A stretch of DNA of 49,406 nucleotides, from positions 1-49,406 of the forward strand of contig JAHLLS010000061.1 in the NCBI GenBank assembly GCA_020444045.1, read 5' to 3'. Shown in pieces: positions 17,818-26,770 of the stretch; position 1 is the first letter of the stretch, and each line of letters begins with the position of its first letter. The notes beneath the pieces are model-generated. The model was not told the origin of the DNA. It saw nothing but the letters and a program-made list of their open reading frames with translations, and ran no database searches. The position numbers were made by a program, and so were the translations under genes. The stretch is from Deltaproteobacteria bacterium (lineage in GTDB: Bacteria; Desulfobacterota; Desulfobacteria; Desulfobacterales; UBA5852).

Positions 17818-17947
17818 TGACCGGGAGCGGGACCGGCATTTGAAAGAATCACCTGACTGCTCGGACAGCAACCATCCCAGCTATTCGGCGATAAGAATCC
17901 AACCAACCCATTCCGAACACGCCAAGATTCCAACCGAACCCCGTTAG
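17762..17947 (+). CDS. Small charged ORF (61 aa)
   Basis: A 61-aa frame starting inside the end of the previous gene with a GAGGAGG ribosome site upstream. Its N-terminal half is strongly charged and helical (TTRQLRKRLDDDRERDRHLK); the C-terminal half is polar and probably unstructured. The ribosome site and overlap are in keeping with the compact module, but the composition could also arise by chance. Unknown function. Confidence 0.4.
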   Translation: MAYPFRKMTTRQLRKRLDDDRERDRHLKESPDCSDSNHPSYSAIRIQPTHSEHAKIPTEPR

Positions 17948-18101
17948 TCGACTACCATTCAGAATCACCACTCAACCAGAATCCTTCCGGGAGCCGCCCG
18001 TCCGCTTGTAAGGATACGCACCCTGTTAGAGTCGTCAGGGGAAATATAATGCGCCAGGTGGTGAAAGGCGTGTCTCCCGGATTAAAACTATGGAGAATAC
18101 T

Positions 18102-18913
18102 ATGAAACAACAATTGACCACCCTTGAAAAAGTCTTTGACCACGTCGATGAAATGTCCGCTGGTTGTTATGACAAAAATATTGATGTCCCGGATATTTCC
18201 TTTGATAACCTTGATGTGCTGCGAATTGCAGGTGAGCCCCATCCGGTCCGGCCCGTGGCGCAACGATCGATTTCAAACCGTCTTGGCATTCCGTATCCAC
18301 CACCAAGTATATTCCCGTGGATAACTTTGAAGTCTGCGAGCGCTTGGATTCACTGGGATATGGATTGGACACCGAAGTCCAATGCCATTTGGACCCGGAG
18401 TTCATGTCTTTGAGCATCCCTGATGGCGCTAAGGCGTTCGATATCAACGGCGATAGATTCAAGCCGGGCATATCCATATCCAATTCTGAAGTGGGGCTTG
18501 CATCGTTATCCATTTCAGCATTCGTTTTGAGACTGGTCTGCACAAATGGGTTGGTGGCCAAATCGGACGTGTCGGCGTCATACCGGCATGTCAGCACCAA
18601 GATCCTTTCCGAGTTCCCCCAGGTGTTGGACAAGGTGTCTTATGAATTAGGCGCCCAGCGATCAAAATTCAAAATATCAATGGAATCACCGGTGGATAAT
18701 CCTGAATCTACCCTGGCCAGCTTCAATCGCCAGTTTGGTCTGAATGCACCAGAGAAAGAGGCGGTCTCATGGGCGTGGCCGCACGAAGCTGGGGATACAA
18801 TGTTCGCGGTCGTTAACACTTACACACGGGCCTCACAGTATGAAGGGCTGCCGGCGGAATCCAGTTGGAAATTGCAGCGGGTCGGCGGGAATGTGCTGGG
18901 GATGTTGACCTAA
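18102..18913 (+). pseudogene. DUF932-type plasmid/phage protein, frameshifted
   Basis: The N-terminal part (from 18102, with SISNRLGIPY) and the C-terminal part (VDNFEVCERLDSLGYG, then FVLRLVCTNGLVAKSD and ALEI-like helices to 18913) read in different frames. The switch lies near 18285-18310, next to the repeat CCACCACC, where a one-base loss is plausible. LVCTNGL-type motifs are typical of DUF932 proteins, which are common on plasmids, phages and ICEs and have no settled function. If repaired it would be about 270 aa. It ends the module just before a strong terminator. Confidence 0.6.
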
Positions 18914-18927
18914 ACCATTGAATTGGG

Positions 18928-18968
18928 AATTGCCCTGCCAGACGGATTGTTGGTGGGGCAATTTTTTT
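18928..18968 (+). terminator. Strong Rho-independent terminator ending the DNA module
   Basis: A 13-bp stem (AATTGCCCTGCCA with TGGTGGGGCAATT, including G-U pairs) with a 10-base loop is followed directly by a T tract. It lies 14 bases after the DUF932 stop and marks the end of the DNA-processing module. Confidence 0.92.
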
Positions 18969-19571
18969 TCTGTACTATCCATCTATCCCAAGATGGTTCT
19001 GTCCATTCAAAGCTTTATTTAGCCAATTTTATCATCTGTTTATAAGCTAAGTGTGGGGACAAAGATACGTTGGGTTTAAGGGGGAGAGGGGCGTTAGACT
19101 GCCAATATATAAAAATGACATAAAAATATCATAGATATAATATATAAAATATTACTAATTAAAATAAATAATAACGCTATCTGATATCAAGAATAAACAT
19201 ATATTAATAGACGCTAAAAAACAGGTATCTTAAAAAAAATTAATAATTTTAATGATGTATTTATAATAAATTTTAAATATTCAAAATAGATCTAATTAAA
19301 TAGTATTAACAATATATTAAGCCATTTTTAGTGTTTTGTTATATAGGCAAAAAGTTACCAATGTAAAAGCTGTTTATTATAATACAGATATATTATAAAA
19401 ATTTTATAATATATTTATATTATTGTATATTATAATTATATATTATTATAAAGTAATAAAATATTAAATTATATATTGACTTTGTTATATCAATGATATT
19501 ATTTCAAATTAATTTATACAAAAAGTCCAATATGGCTAACCTTTTTTTCCATGGCAAGCGCGAGGATCTAA
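18969..19571. other. Extremely AT-rich non-coding region
   Basis: From about 19100 to 19500 the sequence is almost only A and T, with many TATAAT-like words and short inverted repeats such as TTATAAAA/TTTTATAA near 19394. No gene is present. It separates the DNA module from the amino-acid cassette and must contain the promoter of the latter. H-NS-like silencing, or a replication or transfer origin, are possible; I see no iterons or clear nic site. Confidence 0.6.
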
Positions 19572-20771
19572 ATGAGCCTTTCTTCGATGAAAGAAAATTC
19601 CAAACGCGAATCGGACTCGTTTGTTGTAACAAAATTTGAAACGATTCAACTTCTAAAGAAACTAATAGCGATTCCTACAGTGGACCCTCCTGGCAATGAA
19701 ATGGAAGCGGCAATAGCTGTAAAAGAGGTTCTTGAAAAAGAAGGAATCACTTCCAAAATTTATGATTTAGGAAGTGGGCGGGCCAACCTTGTTGCAAGGC
19801 TAAATGGCTCAGGGAAAAAACCGGCGATTGTTTTTTCGGCTCATTTTGACACCATTGCAGTCGACGAATCTCAGTGGACCATGCCCCCCTTTGAAGGTAA
19901 GATCAAAGATGGAAGACTATACGGGCGCGGTGCTACCGATATGAAAAGTGGTCTGGTTTCGATGGTATGCGCGGCTATCGAATTAAAGCGAAATGCCGTT
20001 GCGCTGGCCGGTGATTTAATCTTGGCCTTTTCGGCAGCAGAAAATTCCTCTGGTATGGGAGCGGCAGAATTGGCCCGCTGCGGAGAATTGGACGGTGCAG
20101 GTGCCATGCTCATCAGTGAACCCACTTCCCTGAAGGTCTTCATTGCTGAAAAGGGAGCACTTTGGCTAAAGGCCACCGCAAAGGGGGCCTCAGGACACGG
20201 TGCATTTGTGATTAATTGGAAGACTGATTACGGAAACGCCATCGTAAGAATGTCAAAATTTATAGCCCGAATGCAGCACCTCGACTTGGATGTACCCTCC
20301 CACCCACACTTAGGTGGCCCCACCGTCAATGTGGGTAAAATATATGGAGGTGTAAGTGCGCCTATAATACCAAGTTCCTGCACGTTGGAGATAGATGTCA
20401 GAATGATACCTGGAATGACCCCAGAGTACGTGTCGAAAAAATTGCAAGATTTGGCTGGAGAACATATCGACATAGAGGTTATTGACTTCAAACCGCCAGT
20501 AGTCACCGCAGAGGAGGATCCATTTATCCAACTGTGCGTAGAAACCTGTGAATCGGTGTTAGAGCGAGTACCGGAGGTTACGGGTGTACAGTATTACTCC
20601 GACGCTACAACGTTTTCTCCCGTTCTTAAAATTCCTATGGTGATCATTGGTCCAGGAGAGGTTGGGCACAGTGGTATCGCGGATGAGTATGTTGAAATTG
20701 ACAATGTGATCAAGACTAATCGAATATTCTACAAAATAGCTCGACGATATCTTGCAGATCACAATGATTAA
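19572..20771 (+). CDS. M20-family metallohydrolase (ArgE/DapE/peptidase type)
   Basis: A 399-aa cytoplasmic hydrolase related to ArgE, DapE and aminoacylases, which cleave N-acyl amino acids or dipeptides using zinc. Visible motifs: HFD (H91, D93), YGRGATDMKSG (D123) and GHSGIADEYVEI near the C-terminus. The usual EE pair is EN here (E157, N158): the general-base Glu is kept but the adjacent metal-ligand Glu is Asn, which could change metal use or substrate. It is the first gene of a cassette with a GntR regulator, racemase, glutaminase and TRAP transporter, so an imported amino-acid derivative is the likely substrate. Confidence 0.82.
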   Translation: MSLSSMKENSKRESDSFVVTKFETIQLLKKLIAIPTVDPPGNEMEAAIAVKEVLEKEGITSKIYDLGSGRANLVARLNGSGKKPAIVFSAHFDTIAVDESQWTMPPFEGKIKDGRLYGRGATDMKSGLVSMVCAAIELKRNAVALAGDLILAFSAAENSSGMGAAELARCGELDGAGAMLISEPTSLKVFIAEKGALWLKATAKGASGHGAFVINWKTDYGNAIVRMSKFIARMQHLDLDVPSHPHLGGPTVNVGKIYGGVSAPIIPSSCTLEIDVRMIPGMTPEYVSKKLQDLAGEHIDIEVIDFKPPVVTAEEDPFIQLCVETCESVLERVPEVTGVQYYSDATTFSPVLKIPMVIIGPGEVGHSGIADEYVEIDNVIKTNRIFYKIARRYLADHND

Positions 20772-20788
20772 CGTTCCAAGGAGTCGTA

Positions 20789-21451
20789 ATGAATGAAAAA
20801 ATTTACGAAAAAATGAAGGAAAAAATCCTTTTTTTAGAACTGCAGCCTGGTGAAACCATCGATGAAAAAAAGATGGCGATCGAATTCAAGGTCAGTCGTA
20901 CTCCGATACGAGAAATTTTGCAGAAGCTGGAATGGGAGGGACTTGTTGACATCATTCCAAGGGGAGTTATCTCGGTAGCCACACTGGAATATAACAAAAT
21001 TAAAAATACTTATTTCATGCGCGTGCAGATAGAAGGATTAGCAGGAAAACTGGCAGCCGCATATGGCAAACCAAAGCATGTAGTCCAGATGGAATCCCTC
21101 ATAGAGAAGGTCAACAATTTAAATGAAAAGCATACCGCTCGTCAGCTAATTGATTTTGATTCAGCTTTTCGAGAAATCCTTTATGAAGCCGCCTGTAATT
21201 CAGTTTTGAAACAGGTGTCAGACAACCTTTATGAACAAACCATACGTATCTGGCTGTCTCACATTCAAAATGATCAAACAAATTCTATTTTAAAAAAAGA
21301 ATATGATTATTTTGTCGAAGAAATACAAACAGCTATTGAGACAATCCAACACAAGGATCGAGAGAAAGCAGAGAAGGATCGAAAAGATATTATTATTCGC
21401 CATATTAAACGAGCCAACGAATATTTTATGCAGGATATTCAACTATACTAA
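20789..21451 (+). CDS. GntR-family (FadR/FCD) transcription regulator
   Basis: A 220-aa regulator with an N-terminal winged helix (about residues 10-70; KMAIEFKVSRTPIREILQKLEWEGLV) and a C-terminal helical FCD ligand domain. FCD-type GntR proteins usually repress catabolic operons until a small organic or amino acid binds. AAGGAG lies upstream of the ATG, 17 bp after the M20 gene, so it is part of the same transcript and probably controls it by feedback. FCD metal-ligand positions (D in IDFDSAFRE, later His) are only partly evident. Confidence 0.85.
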   Translation: MNEKIYEKMKEKILFLELQPGETIDEKKMAIEFKVSRTPIREILQKLEWEGLVDIIPRGVISVATLEYNKIKNTYFMRVQIEGLAGKLAAAYGKPKHVVQMESLIEKVNNLNEKHTARQLIDFDSAFREILYEAACNSVLKQVSDNLYEQTIRIWLSHIQNDQTNSILKKEYDYFVEEIQTAIETIQHKDREKAEKDRKDIIIRHIKRANEYFMQDIQLY

Positions 21452-21462
21452 AGAATGGAACA

Positions 21463-22587
21463 TTGGCAGTCATGGAGAGATTAAAAGCGGAAATTTACAA
21501 AGACCGCATTAAAGCCAACATCAGTGTGGTAATGGCTCATGTTCCTGAAACCGTCCAGGTAATCGGTGTAGTAAAATCGGGGGGATATGGGCACGGTGCA
21601 TCTGAAATAGCTAAAAGTCTAATAGAATCTGAAATTGGGTATATAGCCGTTTCTGATCTCGAAGAAGGATTAGAGTTGCGCAAGCAAGGTCTTCAATTAC
21701 CCATACTGGTTTTGGGAGAGATCAGCGAACGAAATCTTGCCGAAGCAGTTTTAAAAGAGATGACCGTCACCTTATCCAATGTTGAGGCGGTGAAAAAGCT
21801 ATCTCGTATCGCTGAGGTTGTGGAAAGCACGGCGAAGGTTCATGTAAAAGTGGACACTGGGATGGGCAGATTCGGCATGGAGCCGGAAAGTGTTGTGCAA
21901 GCACTCGAGATTCTGTCAAAAGCCCCTTATGTCAAGGTGGAAGGCCTTTTTTCTCATTTGAGCGCTACTTTTTGCAACGATGACGAAAGCAATGCGTTTA
22001 CTTTGAGCCAGCTGAATATTTTCGATGATGTTTGTCAGGAAGCTAACAAAAAAAATCTTCTACCAGAAATGGTTCATATTGGAAGTTCAACAGCACTAAT
22101 TGGATTCCCGGATCTTGTAACTACCGGATTCTATACCAGCATACGAATTGGTACATTATTTCTCGGCTATGAGGAGCGAAAATCGGATTGGAAGCGCCAT
22201 GTTAAACCTGTTGCCGAAATATACACGGATGTTCATATGATTCGGACATTACCACCGGGTCATACGGTTGGCTATGCTCAAACTTATACCACGAATCGTG
22301 AAACCCGGTTGGCAATTTTGCCTATAGGATACGGTCATGGTTTTCACAGGGATCTTGGAAATATAGGTGAAGTTGTGATCAATGGAGTTCGGGCTGCCAT
22401 TGTCGGGAAACCAAGTCTTGGCCAGATCATTGTAGATATAACACATATCCCAGAGGTCAAAGTGGGAGATAGGGTTATTCTGGCTGGAAAGGCGATTTCT
22501 GCCTTTGAAGAAGGATGCAAAATCGGAAGGGGAACGTGGGAAATTATGCTTCCGTTGCTGGAACATTGTGAACGAAGCTATATATGA
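21463..22587 (+). CDS. Alanine-racemase-family PLP enzyme
   Basis: A PLP enzyme of the alanine racemase fold (about 371 aa from the ATG at 21472; a TTG at 21463 is in frame). Numbering from the ATG, the PLP lysine is K35 in VVKSGGYGHG and the second catalytic base is Y268 in HTVGYAQTY, as in alanine racemases. The active-site signature is altered (KSGG instead of the usual KADA/KANA; GYGHG where GYADG is common), so substrate range may differ from alanine. It sits inside a catabolic cassette rather than beside cell-wall genes, so a role in racemising an imported amino acid is inferred. Confidence 0.82.
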   Translation: MAVMERLKAEIYKDRIKANISVVMAHVPETVQVIGVVKSGGYGHGASEIAKSLIESEIGYIAVSDLEEGLELRKQGLQLPILVLGEISERNLAEAVLKEMTVTLSNVEAVKKLSRIAEVVESTAKVHVKVDTGMGRFGMEPESVVQALEILSKAPYVKVEGLFSHLSATFCNDDESNAFTLSQLNIFDDVCQEANKKNLLPEMVHIGSSTALIGFPDLVTTGFYTSIRIGTLFLGYEERKSDWKRHVKPVAEIYTDVHMIRTLPPGHTVGYAQTYTTNRETRLAILPIGYGHGFHRDLGNIGEVVINGVRAAIVGKPSLGQIIVDITHIPEVKVGDRVILAGKAISAFEEGCKIGRGTWEIMLPLLEHCERSYI

Positions 22588-22639
22588 GCAAGTATCAGAA
22601 TTGGATGTATGCTCTGCCCAGCACTTAGAGGGAGAAATC

Positions 22640-23551
22640 ATGTACCAGGCCATTATCAAAGAAATTCCGGAACAAGTGCGGCCTCTTTTTAATCAGGGAA
22701 AGGTTGCTGATTATATTCCTGCATTAGGTAAGGTTTCGCCCATGAAATTTGCAATGGCAGCTAAAGCAGTTAGCGGTGAGATTTATTATGCAGGTGAAGT
22801 TGACGAAAAATTTTCTCTTCAAAGCATTTCTAAAGCGTTTGCGATGATTTTGGCTATACGAATGCTGGGCGATGATTTATGGCAGAAAGTAGGACGAAGC
22901 CTTTCAGCGAGAGCTTTCAATTCGATATCGCAGATTGAAGAATATGGGGGACGACCACGCAATCCTTTTACTAACGGAGGGGCGATTGCCATTGTAGATC
23001 TTTTGTTAACTCATGATGTTCACTACTTGGAATCACTTTTAATTCTTGTTCGAAAACTGACTGGGAATAGGAAGATTGATTACGACCGCAGCGTGGCCAA
23101 ATCTGAAAAAGAATTCGGGCACAGAAACGCAGCTATCGCTTATTTTTTGAAGAGTTATGGTATCTTGAAAAATCAAGTAGAAGATGTTTTGGATGCATAT
23201 TTTGTTCAATGCTCTCTGGCTATGAGTTGTAATGATTTAAGTCGATCGCTGTTGTTTTTAGCAAATCGAGGTGTAGATCCTAAGAATGAAACAGTGGTGC
23301 TTACCCCTCAACAGAACAGGCATCTTAATGCGCTATTAATGATGTTTGGAACCTATGATGGAGCAGGGGATTTCGTATTTCGCATAGGATTACCTGGGAA
23401 AAGTGGTGTGGGCGGTGGGATTGCAGTGATAGTGCCGGGAAAGATGGTAATTGCGGTTTGGTCACCAGCGTTAGACGAATTTGGAACTTCGGTGGCAGGT
23501 CTCAAGGCGTTAGAAATTTTTATCGAAAAAGGCGATCTTGGAATATTTTAA
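22640..23551 (+). CDS. glsA: Glutaminase (GlsA type)
   Basis: A 303-aa serine-dependent beta-lactamase-fold glutaminase that hydrolyses glutamine to glutamate and ammonia; the length is typical. The SxxK catalytic pair is S62-K65 in FSLQSISKAF. Other family segments: GRPRNPFTNGGAIAI, AIAYFLKSYG, CNDLSRSLLFLANRG and KSGVGGGIAVIVPG. The usual GNS near the C-terminus is GTS here. The ATG at 22640 has GAGGGAGAA upstream. Position between a racemase and a TRAP transporter suggests catabolism of glutamine or a glutamine-like amide. Confidence 0.88.
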   Translation: MYQAIIKEIPEQVRPLFNQGKVADYIPALGKVSPMKFAMAAKAVSGEIYYAGEVDEKFSLQSISKAFAMILAIRMLGDDLWQKVGRSLSARAFNSISQIEEYGGRPRNPFTNGGAIAIVDLLLTHDVHYLESLLILVRKLTGNRKIDYDRSVAKSEKEFGHRNAAIAYFLKSYGILKNQVEDVLDAYFVQCSLAMSCNDLSRSLLFLANRGVDPKNETVVLTPQQNRHLNALLMMFGTYDGAGDFVFRIGLPGKSGVGGGIAVIVPGKMVIAVWSPALDEFGTSVAGLKALEIFIEKGDLGIF

Positions 23552-23583
23552 GGTTTTTGTCGACAGAAGAGAAAGGTCAGGGG

Positions 23584-24192
23584 ATGAATCACAAAGAACC
23601 TACGGCAGAATGTGAGCAGCCCGATTTGAACTCCTCGAAAAAATCACTAATTCGAAAATCGATTGGAATTATTGACAAGAGTTTGCTCAAAATTGAGGAG
23701 GAAATTCTTTCCTGGGGTATTATCGCCTTGGCGGCTCTGGTGATTGGCGGTGTCGTTAGTCGAACGGTGTTTAATCAAAGTTGGATTTTTATGGAAGAGG
23801 TGGCCAACACCATTATGATTATTATTACCTTTCTCGGTCTTGGCTACTGTGTCCGTAAGGCCAGGCACATCCGTATGTCTGCAATTCACGACATGTTGCC
23901 AAAACGAATTCGAAAAGTTCTTATTATAATAGTGTGCACAGGGACTGGCGGGATGATGCTTGTAATGGGCTACTGGGCCATGCTCTATACCTCTCAAGTT
24001 TACACGGCTGGAAACGTGACACCTGCTTTGCGCATTCCCTTCTTTTTTATTGTCATGTGGGTCCCCATTGGATTCTTCATGGCAGCAATCGAGTATTTTA
24101 TGGCCATCGGTAAAAATCTTCGCAGTACAGAAGTGTATCTCTCGATTGAGGTGCCAGATGTTTACGAAGACGAAAACCAGGTTTCCACGTAG
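23584..24192 (+). CDS. TRAP transporter small permease (DctQ type)
   Basis: A 202-aa inner-membrane protein with four hydrophobic segments (for example WGIIALAALVIGGVVSRTVF and FFFIVMWVPIGFFMAAIEYF) and the family feature FLGLGYCVRKARHIRM. The small subunit joins the large permease and the binding protein in sodium-driven solute uptake. The ATG at 23584 follows GGTCAGGGG. It is 75 bp before the large-permease gene and part of the same cassette. Confidence 0.85.
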   Translation: MNHKEPTAECEQPDLNSSKKSLIRKSIGIIDKSLLKIEEEILSWGIIALAALVIGGVVSRTVFNQSWIFMEEVANTIMIIITFLGLGYCVRKARHIRMSAIHDMLPKRIRKVLIIIVCTGTGGMMLVMGYWAMLYTSQVYTAGNVTPALRIPFFFIVMWVPIGFFMAAIEYFMAIGKNLRSTEVYLSIEVPDVYEDENQVST

Positions 24193-24266
24193 TAGTGGGT
24201 TGTTGAGAAATGAGAATACTGCAGAAATACAGTTGGACCAGTGATAGTGCAGGAGGAAAAACATAA

Positions 24267-25550
24267 ATGGTAGCCTTAATGCTTATCATAATGACCGTTT
24301 GCCTGCTGTTCGGGTTTCCATTCATGGTTGCTCTGATCGCTGCTCCTGCGGCGATATTCCATGAATATTTTCCGTTTCTGAGTAATAGCATTCTGATCCA
24401 ACAGACAATTGGTGGCGTAAAACCAATTTCACTGATCGCCATCCCAATGTTTATGTTCGCAGGTGACATCATGACGGCAGGGCATTCGGCAAATCGACTG
24501 CTCGATTTCGTGAGTGCATTTTTGCGTCACATTCGCGGAGGATTGCCAATTGTAACATGCGCGGGCTGTACAATTTTTGGTGCTGTTTCAGGTTCAACCC
24601 AAGCTACGGTATGTGCGATAGGTGGGCCACTGCGTCCAAAGTTGTTGGCTGCTGGGTATAGCAGCAGTTTTTCTACGGCTTTGATTGTCAACGCCAGCGA
24701 TATCGCATTTTTGATACCACCAAGCATCGGTATGATCGTATACGGAGTGGTGACAGGCACATCTGTTGGAGAGTTATTTATTGCTGGAATCGGCCCAGGA
24801 ATTTTCATCCTGCTCCTCTTTTCAATTTATTGTTATTTGTATGCATCTGTTAAAAAAATGTCGGTGCTCCCAAAAGCAACTTGGCGGGAGAGGTATCTGG
24901 CTGTTAAAGGCGCTATTTTGCCATTCGGATTCCCGATCATTATAATTGGTGGCATTTACTCGGGAACTTTTAGCCCGACAGAAGCTGCCGCATTTTCGGT
25001 GCTATACGCATTCATATTGGAGGTATTTGTATACAAGACGGTAAGGGTTCAGCAAATACCATCTATTGCACTCTCCACGGGCATCATTACTACTGTCGTG
25101 TTTATTTTGGTTGGCGTTGGTACTGCTTTTTCTTGGACGATTTCATTTGCCCGGATACCGTCACTAATTCTGCCTGGTATTATAGGAAATGCTCCTGATC
25201 AGACATGGATTTTGATTATAATTTCAATCGCATTTTTCCTCGGGTGTATGTTTGTCGATCCAGTGGTGGTTATCATCATTTTGGCTCCCGTCTTCCGTCC
25301 GGTCATTCAACAGCTGGGGATAGATCCAGTTCTCGTTGGAGTTATTGTAACCCTTCAGTGTGCGATAGGTTCGGCTACTCCACCATTCGGGTGTGACATC
25401 TTCACGGCAATCGCAGTGTTCAGAAGACCTTACCTGGAAGTGGTGAAGGGTACGCCGCCTTTTATCATTATATTGTTATTCGCTAATGCGATGCTGATTC
25501 TTTTTCCCGATATCGCATTGTTATTGCGGGATATTGGATTCGGCAAATGA
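24267..25550 (+). CDS. TRAP transporter large permease (DctM type)
   Basis: A 427-aa polytopic membrane protein of the DctM family, which forms the sodium-coupled translocation channel. It shows the usual hallmarks: LFGFPFMVALIAAP at the start, FMFAGDIMTAG, TIFGAVSGSTQATVCAIG, FLIPPSIGMIVYGVVTGTSV, FSPTEAAAFSVLYAF and a C-terminal half-repeat ending in IGSATPPFGCDIF. It is complete, with an AGGAGG ribosome site. Confidence 0.93.
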   Translation: MVALMLIIMTVCLLFGFPFMVALIAAPAAIFHEYFPFLSNSILIQQTIGGVKPISLIAIPMFMFAGDIMTAGHSANRLLDFVSAFLRHIRGGLPIVTCAGCTIFGAVSGSTQATVCAIGGPLRPKLLAAGYSSSFSTALIVNASDIAFLIPPSIGMIVYGVVTGTSVGELFIAGIGPGIFILLLFSIYCYLYASVKKMSVLPKATWRERYLAVKGAILPFGFPIIIIGGIYSGTFSPTEAAAFSVLYAFILEVFVYKTVRVQQIPSIALSTGIITTVVFILVGVGTAFSWTISFARIPSLILPGIIGNAPDQTWILIIISIAFFLGCMFVDPVVVIIILAPVFRPVIQQLGIDPVLVGVIVTLQCAIGSATPPFGCDIFTAIAVFRRPYLEVVKGTPPFIIILLFANAMLILFPDIALLLRDIGFGK

Positions 25551-25580
25551 AAAACGATTTTATCGAGAAACAGACTAAAA

Positions 25581-25624
25581 AATCGGTACCACTTTTTAAT
25601 TATCCGTTCATACCGAGATTTTTC
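25581..25624 (+). terminator. Possible attenuator hairpin between dctM-type and dctP-type genes
   Basis: AATCGGTA (25581-25588) pairs with TACCGAGATT (25611-25620, one bulge) and is followed by TTTT. A partial terminator in this 158-bp gap would let the binding-protein gene be expressed at a different level from the permeases. Confidence 0.4.
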
Positions 25625-25708
25625 AATAATTTAACTCGGTGGCTCATTTAGAGCCGATTACCATAAACCTGGCGTCAATGCGCCACTTTGAAATCTTAGG
25701 AGGAAGGT

Positions 25709-26740
25709 ATGAAAAAAGTGTTTGGGCAAAAATCATTTGTCATCGCAGTGGCGATTATCATGTCGCTATGCCTATGCAGTGCTGCGACAGCCAAAGAACA
25801 GGTCTGGAGGTTTGCACTTGAAGAGATCGAAGGAGGTTTGCAATATGCACTGGCCAGTAAATTCAAGGACTTGATGGCTGAAAAATCAGGTGGTGAAATC
25901 AAAGTTGAGATTTATCCTATTGGACAACTTGGAACCATCGACCAGATGACCGAACTTTTGCAAAATGGTGCAATCCAATTCTCGATGATTTCCCCTGGAC
26001 ATTTGGGGTCATTTATCCCTGAGGTGCAGGTTTTTTCCATTAATTATCTTTTTCCTGACAACATGCAGGTGATTCGGTCAGTGTTGAAGGGAAATAACGA
26101 AACTTTCCGAGTTCTTGGCCCTCACTTTGAAAAAAAACAACTAAAACTCGTTGCTCTTTTTTCTGAAGGCTACCACCAGTGGACAACCAAACGATTGGTG
26201 CGAAGTCCAGAGGATTTCAACGGTCTCAAAATGCGTGTAATGACCTCTCCTATTCTGGTTGAAGCTTACAAGGCTTATGGAGCGAATCCTACACCGCTTC
26301 CATTTTCCGAAGTTTATAGCTCTCTTCAGCTAAATATGATTGAAGGTCAAGAAAACCCTTATGCTACAATCCAAGAGATGAAATTTTACGAAGTTACGGA
26401 TTACATGATTACCGCTAAACATCGTATGTATGTTATTTCTATGTCGTCAAATGCTTCATTTTTCAACGGCCTTCCAGGTGAAACCCAAAAAATGGTTCTT
26501 GAATCAGTTTCCGAAAGTTTGGATTATTATTACAGCTTTGAAAACGATTTCAATTCAAAGCGACTACAGCAGATTATGCAGGATAAACCATCCTACAAAC
26601 ATATTACGCTCACGCCTGAAGAAATCGCGGTATTTCAGGAAAAGTCTAAAGGAGCAAAAGATGTTTATGTAGAAATGGTAGGGCCGACTGGAGCCGAAGT
26701 GCTTAAAGCAATAGAGACCGATATTCAGAACGCGAAGTAG
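25709..26740 (+). CDS. TRAP transporter periplasmic binding protein (DctP type)
   Basis: A 343-aa secreted solute-binding protein. It has a cleavable signal peptide (KSFVIAVAIIMSLCLCSAATA, cut near AKEQ) and DctP-family features: GGEIKVEIYPIGQLG, EGYHQWTTKRLVRSPEDFNGLKMRV with the substrate-carboxylate-binding Arg expected in this region, and LNMIEGQENPY. AGGAGGAAGG precedes the ATG. It should capture an anionic substrate (carboxylate or amino acid) for the two permeases upstream; the linked enzymes favour an amino-acid derivative. Confidence 0.92.
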   Translation: MKKVFGQKSFVIAVAIIMSLCLCSAATAKEQVWRFALEEIEGGLQYALASKFKDLMAEKSGGEIKVEIYPIGQLGTIDQMTELLQNGAIQFSMISPGHLGSFIPEVQVFSINYLFPDNMQVIRSVLKGNNETFRVLGPHFEKKQLKLVALFSEGYHQWTTKRLVRSPEDFNGLKMRVMTSPILVEAYKAYGANPTPLPFSEVYSSLQLNMIEGQENPYATIQEMKFYEVTDYMITAKHRMYVISMSSNASFFNGLPGETQKMVLESVSESLDYYYSFENDFNSKRLQQIMQDKPSYKHITLTPEEIAVFQEKSKGAKDVYVEMVGPTGAEVLKAIETDIQNAK

Positions 26741-26770
26741 GGATATATATAGGCGTTTTGCGTTTTGGGG

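Noticed and set aside
19100..19500. Iteron-type replication origin in the AT-rich spacer
   Set aside because: The region has low-complexity A/T words but no regularly spaced repeats, DnaA boxes or adjacent replication initiator gene.
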